DNA from: Amphritea balenae
Lineage (GTDB): Bacteria > Pseudomonadota > Gammaproteobacteria > Pseudomonadales > Balneatricaceae
NCBI RefSeq assembly: GCF_003858655.1
Contig: NZ_RQXV01000002.1
Coordinates: forward strand, 186,001 to 250,000
Reading direction: 5' to 3'
Length of the DNA stretch: 64,000 nt
Within the stretch, counting starts at the first letter, position 1. Every line of letters starts with the position of its first letter. The notes beneath the pieces were generated by a model. It ran no database searches and was not told where the DNA came from. It saw nothing but the letters and a program-made list of their open reading frames with translations. Positions 45,969 to 55,678 of the stretch are shown here, one piece after another. A program made the translations under genes and the position numbers.

Positions 45969-47700
45969 CTGGCGTCTCCATCTTATAAGTCATGGTTGGC
46001 GGGGACATTTTCCGGGCTGGTGTGGCTTTCTGCGCAGCCGCAGCTTTGTTGAACACATCCTCTTTAGGCCCGAAAGCCCGCAGGCTTCCATCCTGCAGTA
46101 CCGCGACTTTGGTTACCCACTCAAACACCGTTGGCCGGTGCGAGATGATAATGGTGGTGACTTTATGATCCCTGAGAGTGTCCAGGACTTTAGCCAGCGC
46201 TTCATCACCGGCCTGATCCAGGTTGGCGTTAGGTTCATCGAGGACCACCAGGCGTGGCTTACCATAGAGCGCGCGGGCCAGACCGATGCGTTGCCGCTGG
46301 CCACCGGAAAGCGCCATGCCCTGAGCTCCGATCTGGGTATCGTAGCCCTGCGGCAGGCGCATAATCAGCTCGTGTACGTCAGCCAGTCGGGCGGCCTCAA
46401 TTACCTGCCCGGTATCGCCTTCGGTCATACGGGCGATGTTCTGCCGTACGCTACCGGCGAATAACTCCACATCCTGTGGCAGATAACCGATATATTGCCC
46501 CCTGTCGGCCGACTCCCACTGTTCAGTATCCATACCGTCGAGTCGTGCATGACCTGACAGAGGATGCAGGTTACCTAATATCAGCCGCACCAGTGTGGTC
46601 TTGCCTGAGCCGGAAGGGCCGATCAGGGCCAGGGTTTCGCCGGCAGTGAGATTAAATTGAATACCTTTCAGGATCGCCTCCCCGGTGCCCGGAAAAGCGA
46701 AGTTCAGCGCTTCTACACAGAGATCGCCTTTCGGCTCCGGCAATGACATTTTTTCATTTTCATCCAGCTGATTGTGAAAATGTGTCTTCAGTCGGTTATA
46801 GGCAGCCCGCGCCGCCAGTGCAGAGCGCCAGGTAACAATCGCCTGATCAACCGGGGACAGGGCGCGGCCGACCAGAATGGAGGCGGCGATGATAGCGCCG
46901 GCGGAGATCTCGCCGCCAATAGCTAAAAAGGCCCCGGTGCCCAGAATAGCGACCTGCAGGCTGAGACGGATGAACTTGGATATTGAAACCAGCACCGCGC
47001 TACGCCGACCGGCCACCGCTTGCTGTTCAAGGCTGGCATTATTGGCGCGGTTCCAGCAGTCAATCAGGTGGGGGGCCATGCCCATTGCGACTACGGCATC
47101 GGCATTACGCACCGTGGATTCGGCTTGTTGCAGGGCTGCCATTGCGGTTTCATTGGCGGCCAGTTGCCGCTTGCGGGTACCGATATCATTGGCAATGGCG
47201 ATAACTAATAACACTAACGCGCCGCCCAGGGCGATCCAGCCGAGCAGGGGGTGCAGCAGAAAAATTGCTGCCAGATAAATGGTAGACCAGGGCGCGTCGA
47301 CCAGCGGGTAGACGGTGGGGCTGGTGAGAAAACCACGCACCGTATCCAGGTCCCGAAGGCTTTGCACATTGGCCGGTTGTTCCAGCCTGAGAGTTCGCTT
47401 GATACTGACATTGAGGGTTTCGCCGGACAGCGCCTGACTCATCCAGTGGCTGATCTTAGCCATCAGGCCACTGCGCACCGCCTCCAGAAAGCCGATAGTG
47501 GCGAGGGCTGCCACTACGATAATCGTCAGCAGTACCAGGGTGTCGACACTGCGGCTGGTGAGGATGCGATCGTAGACCTGCAGCATATAGAGAGGGCTGG
47601 CCAGCATCAGCAGATTGATAAAAAAGCTGATGCCCAGCACTGAAGCTAGCCCGAAACGGATACTTTTGAAAACCCGGGTAAAGACAGATTCGTTCGCCAT
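45955..47700 (-). CDS. Type I secretion ABC transporter (PrtD family)
   Basis: A 581-residue exporter with about six helices (residues ~20-310) and a C-terminal ATPase: Walker A GPSGSGKTT, signature LSGGQRQRIGLARAL, Walker B LVVLDEPNANLD and H-loop ISHRPT. It lacks a C39 peptidase domain, so its cargo is secreted without leader cleavage, as for RTX proteins with a C-terminal signal. It lies 76 bases downstream of the giant RTX gene, which is its probable substrate. The PrtD-type LASPLYMLQVYDRI motif is present near the N-terminus. Confidence 0.92.
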   Translation of the reverse strand: MANESVFTRVFKSIRFGLASVLGISFFINLLMLASPLYMLQVYDRILTSRSVDTLVLLTIIVVAALATIGFLEAVRSGLMAKISHWMSQALSGETLNVSIKRTLRLEQPANVQSLRDLDTVRGFLTSPTVYPLVDAPWSTIYLAAIFLLHPLLGWIALGGALVLLVIAIANDIGTRKRQLAANETAMAALQQAESTVRNADAVVAMGMAPHLIDCWNRANNASLEQQAVAGRRSAVLVSISKFIRLSLQVAILGTGAFLAIGGEISAGAIIAASILVGRALSPVDQAIVTWRSALAARAAYNRLKTHFHNQLDENEKMSLPEPKGDLCVEALNFAFPGTGEAILKGIQFNLTAGETLALIGPSGSGKTTLVRLILGNLHPLSGHARLDGMDTEQWESADRGQYIGYLPQDVELFAGSVRQNIARMTEGDTGQVIEAARLADVHELIMRLPQGYDTQIGAQGMALSGGQRQRIGLARALYGKPRLVVLDEPNANLDQAGDEALAKVLDTLRDHKVTTIIISHRPTVFEWVTKVAVLQDGSLRAFGPKEDVFNKAAAAQKATPARKMSPPTMTYKMETPDVIK

Positions 47701-47776
47701 AGTCGCTGTAACTCCCTGTCAGGTAAAGCCTGGAAGCAGGGCCGGTGGGCCGTTCCACCTCCTGCAGAATTGATCG

Positions 47777-50700
47777 TTACACTATCCAGTCGACACTGTT
47801 AAAGGACAGGTTATCAAAAGCCACGCCACTGCCAGTCGAACTGACTGAAACCGAATCAATATCCGTGAAAATGGCTGTGTCGAAAGTAACTTCTGCGGGT
47901 GACTGTGTTGCGGTAAACGTTTGCGATCCGGCGACAGTGCCATCTTTGTAAGCGACAAAGGTTACATCGGAGCTACCGCTGTCTTTGGCCATCATCAGGC
48001 TGAGAAGATTAAATTCAGAGCCATCTGCGCTGGTAAAACTGTGTTCCGCAGCCGTACCAAGATACAGAGCAGTATCAGAACCGGTAGCAACTGAAAGCTG
48101 CTCGGTGCCCACCGAAGCACTGTTGTTTCGCTCGTCTGTTTCAGTAGCAAAGAAGCCAACCCAGTCAAAGCCGTGATAATCGCTGCCGGTATAAGCTTTG
48201 GCTATCTGGACAGAATTGGAACCACCATCTGAATGTGCGTCTTCAAAATCAAGGATCAGAGAACCGCCTGTGGCTGGTGTAGTTTCAGAGCCATCGAAGT
48301 CCCCGGTGATGACTGATAATGCATCACCACTATAGGAGCCAAAAATGATCGGTGTTGATTCAAAGCTGCCTGTGCCGTCGTTGACCCAAATATAATCACC
48401 GGTTGTGGTGCTGCTATTGGTATTAATAAAAGTATCAAGGTCACCATCATGATCGAAGTCGGCTAATGCCAGACCAAAACTGTTGTCGGTGTTACTACCC
48501 AGGTACTGATGAAAAATGAAATTACCGCTGTTGATGCCATCATTCAGCCAGACCTCATCCCGGGCTGCGTTGCTGGAGACAACGGCATCCAGATCACCAT
48601 CGCCGTCAAGATCGCCTAGTTCAGTGAACGAGATAACGCCTGCGATTGCAGTGCCCAGTACTTGTCCGGAATCGGTGAAAGTACCACTACCATCGTTTAA
48701 CCACAGAGTATTAGCCTGCAGATAATTACTGACCACGGCATCGATGTCTCCGTCGCCATCGACATCACCCAGATCGAGATCATAGCTTTGATCCGAGCCA
48801 AAGGTGCTGAATGTGGTGAAGTAACCATTACCATCATTGAGCAGGACTTCATTAGCCAGATCCTGGCTGGTCCCCGGGTTATTACTGTTAACAACAACAA
48901 TATCCTGATCACCATCACCATCGATATCAGCGGCTTCTACTGAGCGGCTACGTGAGGAACCCAAAGCCTGGCCACTGTCAGTGAAAACGCCACTGCCATC
49001 GTTGTCAAAGTAGCGGTCAAATCCGGACCAGTAAGCACCGTAAGCATCCAGATCGCCGTCACCATCGAAGTCTGCCAGTGCAACATCCCAGGCATTACTC
49101 GACCCGGTTCCGGTCATGGCCCCGGTTTCAGTAAAGATAGCCAGGCCATCGTTGGTCAGGATTTTGAACTGCTGGCCATCAATGCCGGCAACGATATCCA
49201 GGTCACCATCGCCATCCAGATCGCCGGCATCCATCCCACGTACCTTGGAGAGAAAATCCAGATTCTGGCTTGTATCACTTAGAGTTCCTGTACCATCGTT
49301 CAGGAAAGTATCTGTCGGGATACCTGAGTGGTAACCGGCGATAAATATGTCATCTGCCAAAGTCACATTAACCGGGGCATCGTTCGTACCGTTAACGGTT
49401 ACATGAACAGAGCCTTGAGAGTTACCGCCTTTATCATCTGAAAGGGTATAGCCGAAGCTCAGGTGTGCTGTTTCGCCATCATTAAGCGACTGATATGTAT
49501 CGCCGAAGGTTACTGTTACCGTTTGGCCTGAGAAGTCCGCTGATAAGATCACTCCTTCAGGTAAGCTGGAGTCATCAAATGAGGTGATACTTATTGCGTC
49601 GGCATCTAAATCCAGGTCGTTAGCCAGTATTTTACTGAAATTTATAGTTAAAGAATTATCAATTTTGCTACTGTCTACGAAGTCTGTCGCAGCAAGGGGG
49701 GCATAGTTATCACCCCCAACAGATTCCAGGCCATCAAGGTTACCGGTTGAAATGGCTGTTCCTTGAATTAAGTTTTGCAGATTAATACCTGTGTAGTTGT
49801 TTACTGCTTCATTAATGGCGACAGCCGTATCAGCTGCTGCAGCATTAGATAGCGCATTGGATATCTCTCCCTGGGTGACGATACTGACCTGCGCGATATG
49901 TGTGAGTAAGGCTTCGCCTGATACGCCACTATCCTGGGCTATCTGGGTTTGGCTGTTTGCAGCGGCGATAACTTCCGCAGCGCCCTGGATCGTTTCAGTA
50001 GAAAGGATAACGCCTAAGGCGGTTGCGGTGTCCTGGATGAGAAGTTCAACTAAGCCCGAATTGGCACTGGTCAGGTCATATATTCCGGAAAAACTAGACT
50101 CGATAATATCAAGAGAGATTTGCAGGAAAATTGCGTCAAAAATATCGCTGGTATCTGCATGGGCACCGGCACCTTTCATCAAAGCTGCAATCTGCGTTAC
50201 CGTATTCAGAACTTGTGAGGCCTGGGACATAATAGCTGCCCCATGGCTATCACCGGCCAGGGTGGCCGCAACCGGATCAATATTGAGGATATCCGCATTC
50301 GGATCGATGCCAAAGGCTGCTTTGACCTCATTCACAGCCTGAATAAGCTCGGGTTCAATGGTGTGTTTGACTCCGCCCAGGCTGCTCGGATCAATGACTC
50401 CTGTGACGATCGTTGATAAAGAGGTAATGGCAGAGGAACCTTCCGGGGCACGAAGCGTGCCTGCAAAAGCCAGTTCAGTCGAAATATCCACACCACCACG
50501 CAGGATCAGGTCACCCGATGCATTAACCAGCGTAAAACCACCAGAACCATCTGTTGTTCCGGATACTTCGCCTGCATCCAGCAGGCCATTAGCGTCTTCA
50601 TCAGCGAATACAGTGGAGCCGACCAGGTAACCATCTATACCTTTGCCTTGAAAGATCTCATTGGCACCGTTGATAGTAACGTTAACAGTGGCTGTTGATG

Positions 50701-53700
50701 TCGCTCCGATGTTATCTGTCAATGTATAGGAAAAACTCAGACCTGCCGTTTGCCCCTCAATGAGCGATTGATAGGCATCACCAAAGTTAACGGTAACGGT
50801 TTTTGTCGCGAAGTTTTCTGTGAAGTTAGAGCCTTCGGGTAAATCGAGATTATTAAATGATGTAATTGAAATGGAGCTAATATTATTTGCGTCATCAACA
50901 TCAGAATCATTGTCTAAAAGCTCAGTGAAGCTGATAACAATTTCCCCGTCATCTTCGCCAGCAAATAAATCATCATCGCGGGCTACAGGCGCATCGTTGG
51001 CGCCAATGATGTCGATGTAGTGGGTGGTTTCTGACGATTCAGCGCCATGTTCATCCATAATTTTGTATGTGAAACTGGTATTTGAAAAACCACCTTCAGG
51101 TATAAAATCATATTGGCCATTCGGATCAAACGAATAGCTGCCATCAGTGTGAACCGTTAATAGAGCACCTTCACCGATGTCAATTGATGAGCCAACATTA
51201 GCTGAAGAACCGTTAACTGAGGAGACAGTATAGCTATCCCCATCAATATCATAATCGTTATCGAATACCGTGCCGATAGTTGTAAGGTCTTCATTCGCAT
51301 TGCCAGAGCCAATGACTGCTGTTGGCGCATCATTAATACCGCTGATTAACACATTGACAGTACCATTATCTGAAGCACCATGTTGGTCTGTTACTGTATA
51401 GCCAAGCGTTATCGGATCAGCCGTTTCTCCCTCGCTTAATGATTGGTAACTGTCGCCAAAAGTTATGGTCACACTTTTTGTGTCGACATAGTCTACAGAA
51501 AGGCTTACACCAGAAGGTAACGGGCCGGCTTCAATATTCGTTATCAGTAATCGGGAAGCAAAATCGACATCAGTATCATTAACCAGAAGCTCATCGAATG
51601 AAAAGGTTACGCTTCCTGCATCTTCATCAGTAGTGATGGTGTCTGCGCCTGATACAGGCGCGTCATTGACGCCAGTGATATCAATAGAGACAACGACTTC
51701 TTCAGATTCGGCATTGTGTTCATCAACAATTGTGTATCTGAAGCTTTTGGTTTCAATGTGGCCTTCCGGTAGATAATCATACGAGACTCTGGGTTCAATC
51801 GAGTAGAACCCATCTTGCCTTACGTATAGATAATAAGAAGGATCCTGAGGTAAATATGTCCCTACATTACTGGTCGAACCGTTAACTGAGTATACGGTGA
51901 AACTATCGCCCTCAATATCATAATCTGAACCGTAAAAGTTGTCGTTAAAGAGGTATCCGGTATCTTGTGTGGTATTTTCATCAATGATTATCAAGTCGCG
52001 AAGTGCAACCGGGGCGTCATTCACACCTGTTACTGTGACTGAAGAGATAACGTCTTCAGAAATTGCACCATGTTCATCTACAACGCTATATGTAAAATTA
52101 TCAGTAACACTTTCGCCGTCAGATAGTGTTTCAAACTGTTTATTAGGGTTGTAACTATAGCTGCCGTCAGCATTGACCAGCAGCAGTGCCCCTGAATCTA
52201 AGGTAAGCAGGCTGCCAATGCTAAGTGTAGAGCCGTTGACCGAATGAACAGTGAAGAGATCACCCTCAATATCAAAATCAGGGCCTTCAGTATCAGCATC
52301 GAAAAGATTACCGTTTATCAGTACTGAATCTTCGTCGGTAGTGTCATGATCGCTGACGGCAACGGGTGAATCATTTATGCCATTTACTGTAACGTCTATA
52401 TGGCCGGAGTCGGTCGCGCCAAAATTGTCAGTGACTGTATAGTTAAATGTAATATGGGCACTTTCTGCATCGCCGAGTGACTGATAGGTATCGTTGAACG
52501 TTACAGTGACCAGCTCGTTTGAGTTATCAACAGAAACAATCACTCCTGTTGGCGGCACATTACTGAGATCAAAATCGGTAATTCTGATCGCATCATTCTG
52601 GTCAATATCTACATCGTTTGCCAGGAGGTCTGAAAAAGAGAACGAGATTGAATTTGAATCCTCATCCGTTGTGAATTCATCAAGTCCGGTAACGGGAGCA
52701 TAGTTTGCCGGTAACGCTGTTAACGATGATAGTGTCTGGTCTCCCATACCCTCCTGATTAATTTCAATAATACCGTTCGAGAGGAGAGTCCCGTCTAAAT
52801 TATAGCGCGCTGCAAAAATACCACCTGAGTCGCCATCAAAGCCATCAGCGGTCCAGGAAACGATAAAACTTTCATCGTCCATTGTACTGAGAATAGATGC
52901 TTCATGATGGCTGCCTGTAGTGAACGAAGTCGCTTCAAGATCAGTATTCCAGAGCCTGTTACCTTCAGCGTCAAACCGCTGAACATAGATGCTGTCGTAT
53001 GGTTCAGTCCCCGTCCATAACACCAGAAATCCGCCATCGGGGAGGGCAGCAACAGATGGCTGATTATCCTTTCCATCAATGTTGGCATTCGCAATCTGGA
53101 GATCGTTAGACAGCGTATTGCCTGCTGCATCAAAGACCCGATAAGCGATATCGGAATCATCCGTAAGTGATACAGGGTAATTGCCGTCAGCAACCGCCCA
53201 GGTTACTACAAAGCCTCCGCCTGTCAGAGCTGTTACTGATGAATCTGTATCGGATGCAGTGAGCCAATCGTAAGGTTCATTATCTGCTGGGTCTATAGTT
53301 TCCAAACCTTCATATACCAGCTCGTCTTCCGAAGTAAGCGGGTTTCCATTAGCATCGTAACGTTGCAGGTGTATATTTTCCCTTAGATAGTTCTGAGAAA
53401 AAGTAACAACAAATCCGCCATCGGACAATTCAGCAACAGAAGCATCATGATAACCATCAGGACCTGAGGGCCACTGGCCAAGCGTCTTCTCACTTGGCCA
53501 TAGAGCATTGCCATCAGAGTCAAAACGCTGAGCGATGACATGCGCTGTATGGTGAAATTCAGAAAGACTAACCAAACTGGTCCATGTAATAAGAAAACCA
53601 CCATCTTCCAAGGCGATAGAGGATGTTCCTCCTTGCTCCCAGGCCGGATGATCCGGATTAAACATTGTATTTTGATTGATGGGCTTTTCTATATCCCACA

Positions 53701-55678
53701 AGGTATTTCCTGCAGCATCAATAATCTGGGCAAAAACCCCCACCCCATCCTGATTAACAGATGTCCATGTGATCAGTATTTTCCCATCGGATAGTGTCGT
53801 TACATCCGAATCATACTGATCGCCTGCAAGCTGTGAGTTTATTTGCAGATCATCTGCCCAGATGGCGTTCCCGGCTGCATCAAAACGTTGGGCAATAATT
53901 TCATAGCCATTGCCATCCAGGCTCATAGAAGTCCATGTTGTGATGAAACTCGCTGGAGTATCAGGTTCAAGGCCGTTGATGTCACCAGCAACGGTTTGAT
54001 TGATATGTTCAGTCAGATTCGTACCTGTGAATTCATTCAGCACCTGATCAATAGCATCTGCTGTGCCGCTTTCTGCGGCGCTAGCTAAGGCAGTTGCTAC
54101 CTCACCCTGAGTGACGATACTGACCTGGGCGATATCGGTGAGTAAGTCCTCACCTGTTGCGCCACTATCCAGAGCTGCCTGGGTTTGGCTGTTGGCGGCG
54201 GCGATAACTTCCGTCGCACCTTGGGTCATCTCGGTGGAAAGGGTCACTCCTAAAGCATCTGCATTGTTTTGGATGAGGCTTTCTATCTGGGGTGAGTTTG
54301 TGCTGGTCAGGTCATAAATTCCTGAAAAATTGGTGTCGAGAATATCAAGAGATATTTGCAGGAAAATCGCATCAAAAATATCGCTGGTATCTGCAAGGGC
54401 ACCGGCTCCTTCCATCAGGGCGGCAATTTGCGTCACCGTGTTAAGCACTTGCGAGGCTACAGTCATGATGGTTGCACCATCGCTATCGCCAGCCAGGGTT
54501 GCTGCTACCGGATCAATATTGAGAATGTCCGCATCCGGATCGATGCCAAAGGCTGCTTTGACCTGGTTCACAGCCTGAACAAGCTCGGGTTGAATGGTGT
54601 GTTTGACCCCGCCCAGACTGCTCGGATTGATAACTCCGATGACGATAGTTGAAAAGGCGGTAATAGCTGTAGACCCGTCCGGCGCGCGTAATGTGCCTTC
54701 AAACGCCAGGCCAGTAGAGATATCCACGCCACCCCGCAGGATCAGGTCACCCTCTGCATTGATCAGGGTAAAACCGCCCGAACCATCTGTCATACCGAAA
54801 GCTTCGTTTGCGTCTAACTCTCCATTTGGCTCGCCATCGGCACCATCACCAGAATCTGCAAACACGGTTGAGCCCACCAGGTAACCGTCGATACCATTAC
54901 CATGGCTGATATCATTAGTACCCTGAACTGTGATCTCAACGCTGCCGTCATCGGTGCTGCCATTACTGTCTGTGACAGTGTAGTTAATCGTTACTTGTTC
55001 AGATTCCCCTGCTTTCAGTTGTTCAAACTGACCATTGGTCTGATAGTTGAGTGTGCCGTCTTCATTGAGTGTGACTGTTGCGTTTGATTCAGCCAGGCTA
55101 ACCGTGTCACCTGCTACGACGGCTACTCCATTAATCTCAATGATGGTAAGTTCATCACCATCCAGGTCGATATCATTGGACAGGACATTAATGCGGCTAT
55201 TGCCATTATCTTCGGTGGCAAGCGCCAGATCTTCGAAGGCCAGAACGGCGTTATTCGTGACACCATCCAGATAATACGTGTAATCGCTGAACTTAAGCGC
55301 CTCGATCTGCTTCAGGTAGTCGGTACCTTCATCACCACCAGTCGAGAAGATGATGGTATTGCCTTTTCCATCGTCGATAGCCAGGGCATCATGGATGCCA
55401 TCTCCGTCGGTATCGACGGTAAAATACTCGGTAACGGAGCCTTCGTAGCTAGCGATATCAAAACCGCCGCCACCATGGAGGGTGTCATCACCAATGCCGC
55501 CTTCGAGGATGTCATCACCACCACCGGCGTTAAGCATGTCATCGCCGTCACCGCCTAACAGAACATCACCACCACCACCACCATTCAGGATGTCATCTTC
55601 TGACGTTCCTGCAAGAGTAGGATCATCTGTTGCTGGATCAATGGTTTCGTCTGACTGATTAATGACCTGACTGCCCAT
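47777..55678 (-). CDS. Giant RTX/cadherin-like repeat protein secreted by type I system
   Basis: A 2633-residue acidic, Cys-poor protein. Order: RTX nonapeptides at ~25-75 (GGDGDDMLN, GGIGDDTLH), one cadherin-like VCBS domain (~140-255), module A1 (~260-572), a 400-residue stretch of propeller-like repeats (SDGGFVVT, QRFDAAGN, ~573-985), about six cadherin-like domains (~985-1670), module A2 (~1678-1988), another cadherin-like domain, then FG-GAP repeats (DLDGDGDLD, ~2120-2460) and a C-terminal domain ending in hydrophobic FNSVDWIV, the likely secretion signal. RTX at the N-terminus is unusual. It is probably a surface adhesin or exopolymer-binding protein. GAGGGG lies 9 bases before ATG 55678. 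It heads the operon with the ABC and HlyD-like genes. Confidence 0.9.
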   Translation of the reverse strand: MGSQVINQSDETIDPATDDPTLAGTSEDDILNGGGGGDVLLGGDGDDMLNAGGGDDILEGGIGDDTLHGGGGFDIASYEGSVTEYFTVDTDGDGIHDALAIDDGKGNTIIFSTGGDEGTDYLKQIEALKFSDYTYYLDGVTNNAVLAFEDLALATEDNGNSRINVLSNDIDLDGDELTIIEINGVAVVAGDTVSLAESNATVTLNEDGTLNYQTNGQFEQLKAGESEQVTINYTVTDSNGSTDDGSVEITVQGTNDISHGNGIDGYLVGSTVFADSGDGADGEPNGELDANEAFGMTDGSGGFTLINAEGDLILRGGVDISTGLAFEGTLRAPDGSTAITAFSTIVIGVINPSSLGGVKHTIQPELVQAVNQVKAAFGIDPDADILNIDPVAATLAGDSDGATIMTVASQVLNTVTQIAALMEGAGALADTSDIFDAIFLQISLDILDTNFSGIYDLTSTNSPQIESLIQNNADALGVTLSTEMTQGATEVIAAANSQTQAALDSGATGEDLLTDIAQVSIVTQGEVATALASAAESGTADAIDQVLNEFTGTNLTEHINQTVAGDINGLEPDTPASFITTWTSMSLDGNGYEIIAQRFDAAGNAIWADDLQINSQLAGDQYDSDVTTLSDGKILITWTSVNQDGVGVFAQIIDAAGNTLWDIEKPINQNTMFNPDHPAWEQGGTSSIALEDGGFLITWTSLVSLSEFHHTAHVIAQRFDSDGNALWPSEKTLGQWPSGPDGYHDASVAELSDGGFVVTFSQNYLRENIHLQRYDANGNPLTSEDELVYEGLETIDPADNEPYDWLTASDTDSSVTALTGGGFVVTWAVADGNYPVSLTDDSDIAYRVFDAAGNTLSNDLQIANANIDGKDNQPSVAALPDGGFLVLWTGTEPYDSIYVQRFDAEGNRLWNTDLEATSFTTGSHHEASILSTMDDESFIVSWTADGFDGDSGGIFAARYNLDGTLLSNGIIEINQEGMGDQTLSSLTALPANYAPVTGLDEFTTDEDSNSISFSFSDLLANDVDIDQNDAIRITDFDLSNVPPTGVIVSVDNSNELVTVTFNDTYQSLGDAESAHITFNYTVTDNFGATDSGHIDVTVNGINDSPVAVSDHDTTDEDSVLINGNLFDADTEGPDFDIEGDLFTVHSVNGSTLSIGSLLTLDSGALLLVNADGSYSYNPNKQFETLSDGESVTDNFTYSVVDEHGAISEDVISSVTVTGVNDAPVALRDLIIIDENTTQDTGYLFNDNFYGSDYDIEGDSFTVYSVNGSTSNVGTYLPQDPSYYLYVRQDGFYSIEPRVSYDYLPEGHIETKSFRYTIVDEHNAESEEVVVSIDITGVNDAPVSGADTITTDEDAGSVTFSFDELLVNDTDVDFASRLLITNIEAGPLPSGVSLSVDYVDTKSVTITFGDSYQSLSEGETADPITLGYTVTDQHGASDNGTVNVLISGINDAPTAVIGSGNANEDLTTIGTVFDNDYDIDGDSYTVSSVNGSSANVGSSIDIGEGALLTVHTDGSYSFDPNGQYDFIPEGGFSNTSFTYKIMDEHGAESSETTHYIDIIGANDAPVARDDDLFAGEDDGEIVISFTELLDNDSDVDDANNISSISITSFNNLDLPEGSNFTENFATKTVTVNFGDAYQSLIEGQTAGLSFSYTLTDNIGATSTATVNVTINGANEIFQGKGIDGYLVGSTVFADEDANGLLDAGEVSGTTDGSGGFTLVNASGDLILRGGVDISTELAFAGTLRAPEGSSAITSLSTIVTGVIDPSSLGGVKHTIEPELIQAVNEVKAAFGIDPNADILNIDPVAATLAGDSHGAAIMSQASQVLNTVTQIAALMKGAGAHADTSDIFDAIFLQISLDIIESSFSGIYDLTSANSGLVELLIQDTATALGVILSTETIQGAAEVIAAANSQTQIAQDSGVSGEALLTHIAQVSIVTQGEISNALSNAAAADTAVAINEAVNNYTGINLQNLIQGTAISTGNLDGLESVGGDNYAPLAATDFVDSSKIDNSLTINFSKILANDLDLDADAISITSFDDSSLPEGVILSADFSGQTVTVTFGDTYQSLNDGETAHLSFGYTLSDDKGGNSQGSVHVTVNGTNDAPVNVTLADDIFIAGYHSGIPTDTFLNDGTGTLSDTSQNLDFLSKVRGMDAGDLDGDGDLDIVAGIDGQQFKILTNDGLAIFTETGAMTGTGSSNAWDVALADFDGDGDLDAYGAYWSGFDRYFDNDGSGVFTDSGQALGSSRSRSVEAADIDGDGDQDIVVVNSNNPGTSQDLANEVLLNDGNGYFTTFSTFGSDQSYDLDLGDVDGDGDIDAVVSNYLQANTLWLNDGSGTFTDSGQVLGTAIAGVISFTELGDLDGDGDLDAVVSSNAARDEVWLNDGINSGNFIFHQYLGSNTDNSFGLALADFDHDGDLDTFINTNSSTTTGDYIWVNDGTGSFESTPIIFGSYSGDALSVITGDFDGSETTPATGGSLILDFEDAHSDGGSNSVQIAKAYTGSDYHGFDWVGFFATETDERNNSASVGTEQLSVATGSDTALYLGTAAEHSFTSADGSEFNLLSLMMAKDSGSSDVTFVAYKDGTVAGSQTFTATQSPAEVTFDTAIFTDIDSVSVSSTGSGVAFDNLSFNSVDWIV
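49715..50645 (-). repeat. Internal module A, copy 2, of the giant protein
   Basis: Second copy of the ~310-residue module (GIDGYLVGSTVFADEDANG, SSLGGVKHTI, DIFDAIFLQISLDI, IAQVSIVTQGE). It differs from copy 1 by scattered substitutions and by an insertion/deletion near the start, where copy 1 has extra Gly/Asp residues. Confidence 0.85.
53965..54900 (-). repeat. Internal module A, copy 1, of the giant protein
   Basis: About 310 residues starting GIDGYLVGSTVFAD and including GGVKHTI, NILNIDPVAATLAGDS-like LNIDPVAATLAGDS, and DIFDAIFLQISLDI. The same module recurs at 49715-50645 with high identity, for example SSLGGVKHTI and LNTVTQIAAL in both. Confidence 0.85.

Noticed and set aside
45754-46464. 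Long plus-strand open frame (236 codons) across the HlyD/ABC junction
   Set aside because: It is antisense to two well-supported secretion genes and has no recognisable domain or ribosome binding site.
49797-50342. Plus-strand open frame (181 codons) within the giant RTX gene; a similar one at 54330-54578
   Set aside because: Both lie antisense to the duplicated module and are similar only because the module itself is duplicated.
47777-55678. Tandem DNA repeats in the giant gene considered as a CRISPR array or mobile repeat
   Set aside because: They encode in-frame protein repeats (RTX, cadherin-like, FG-GAP) and lack constant repeats with unique spacers.
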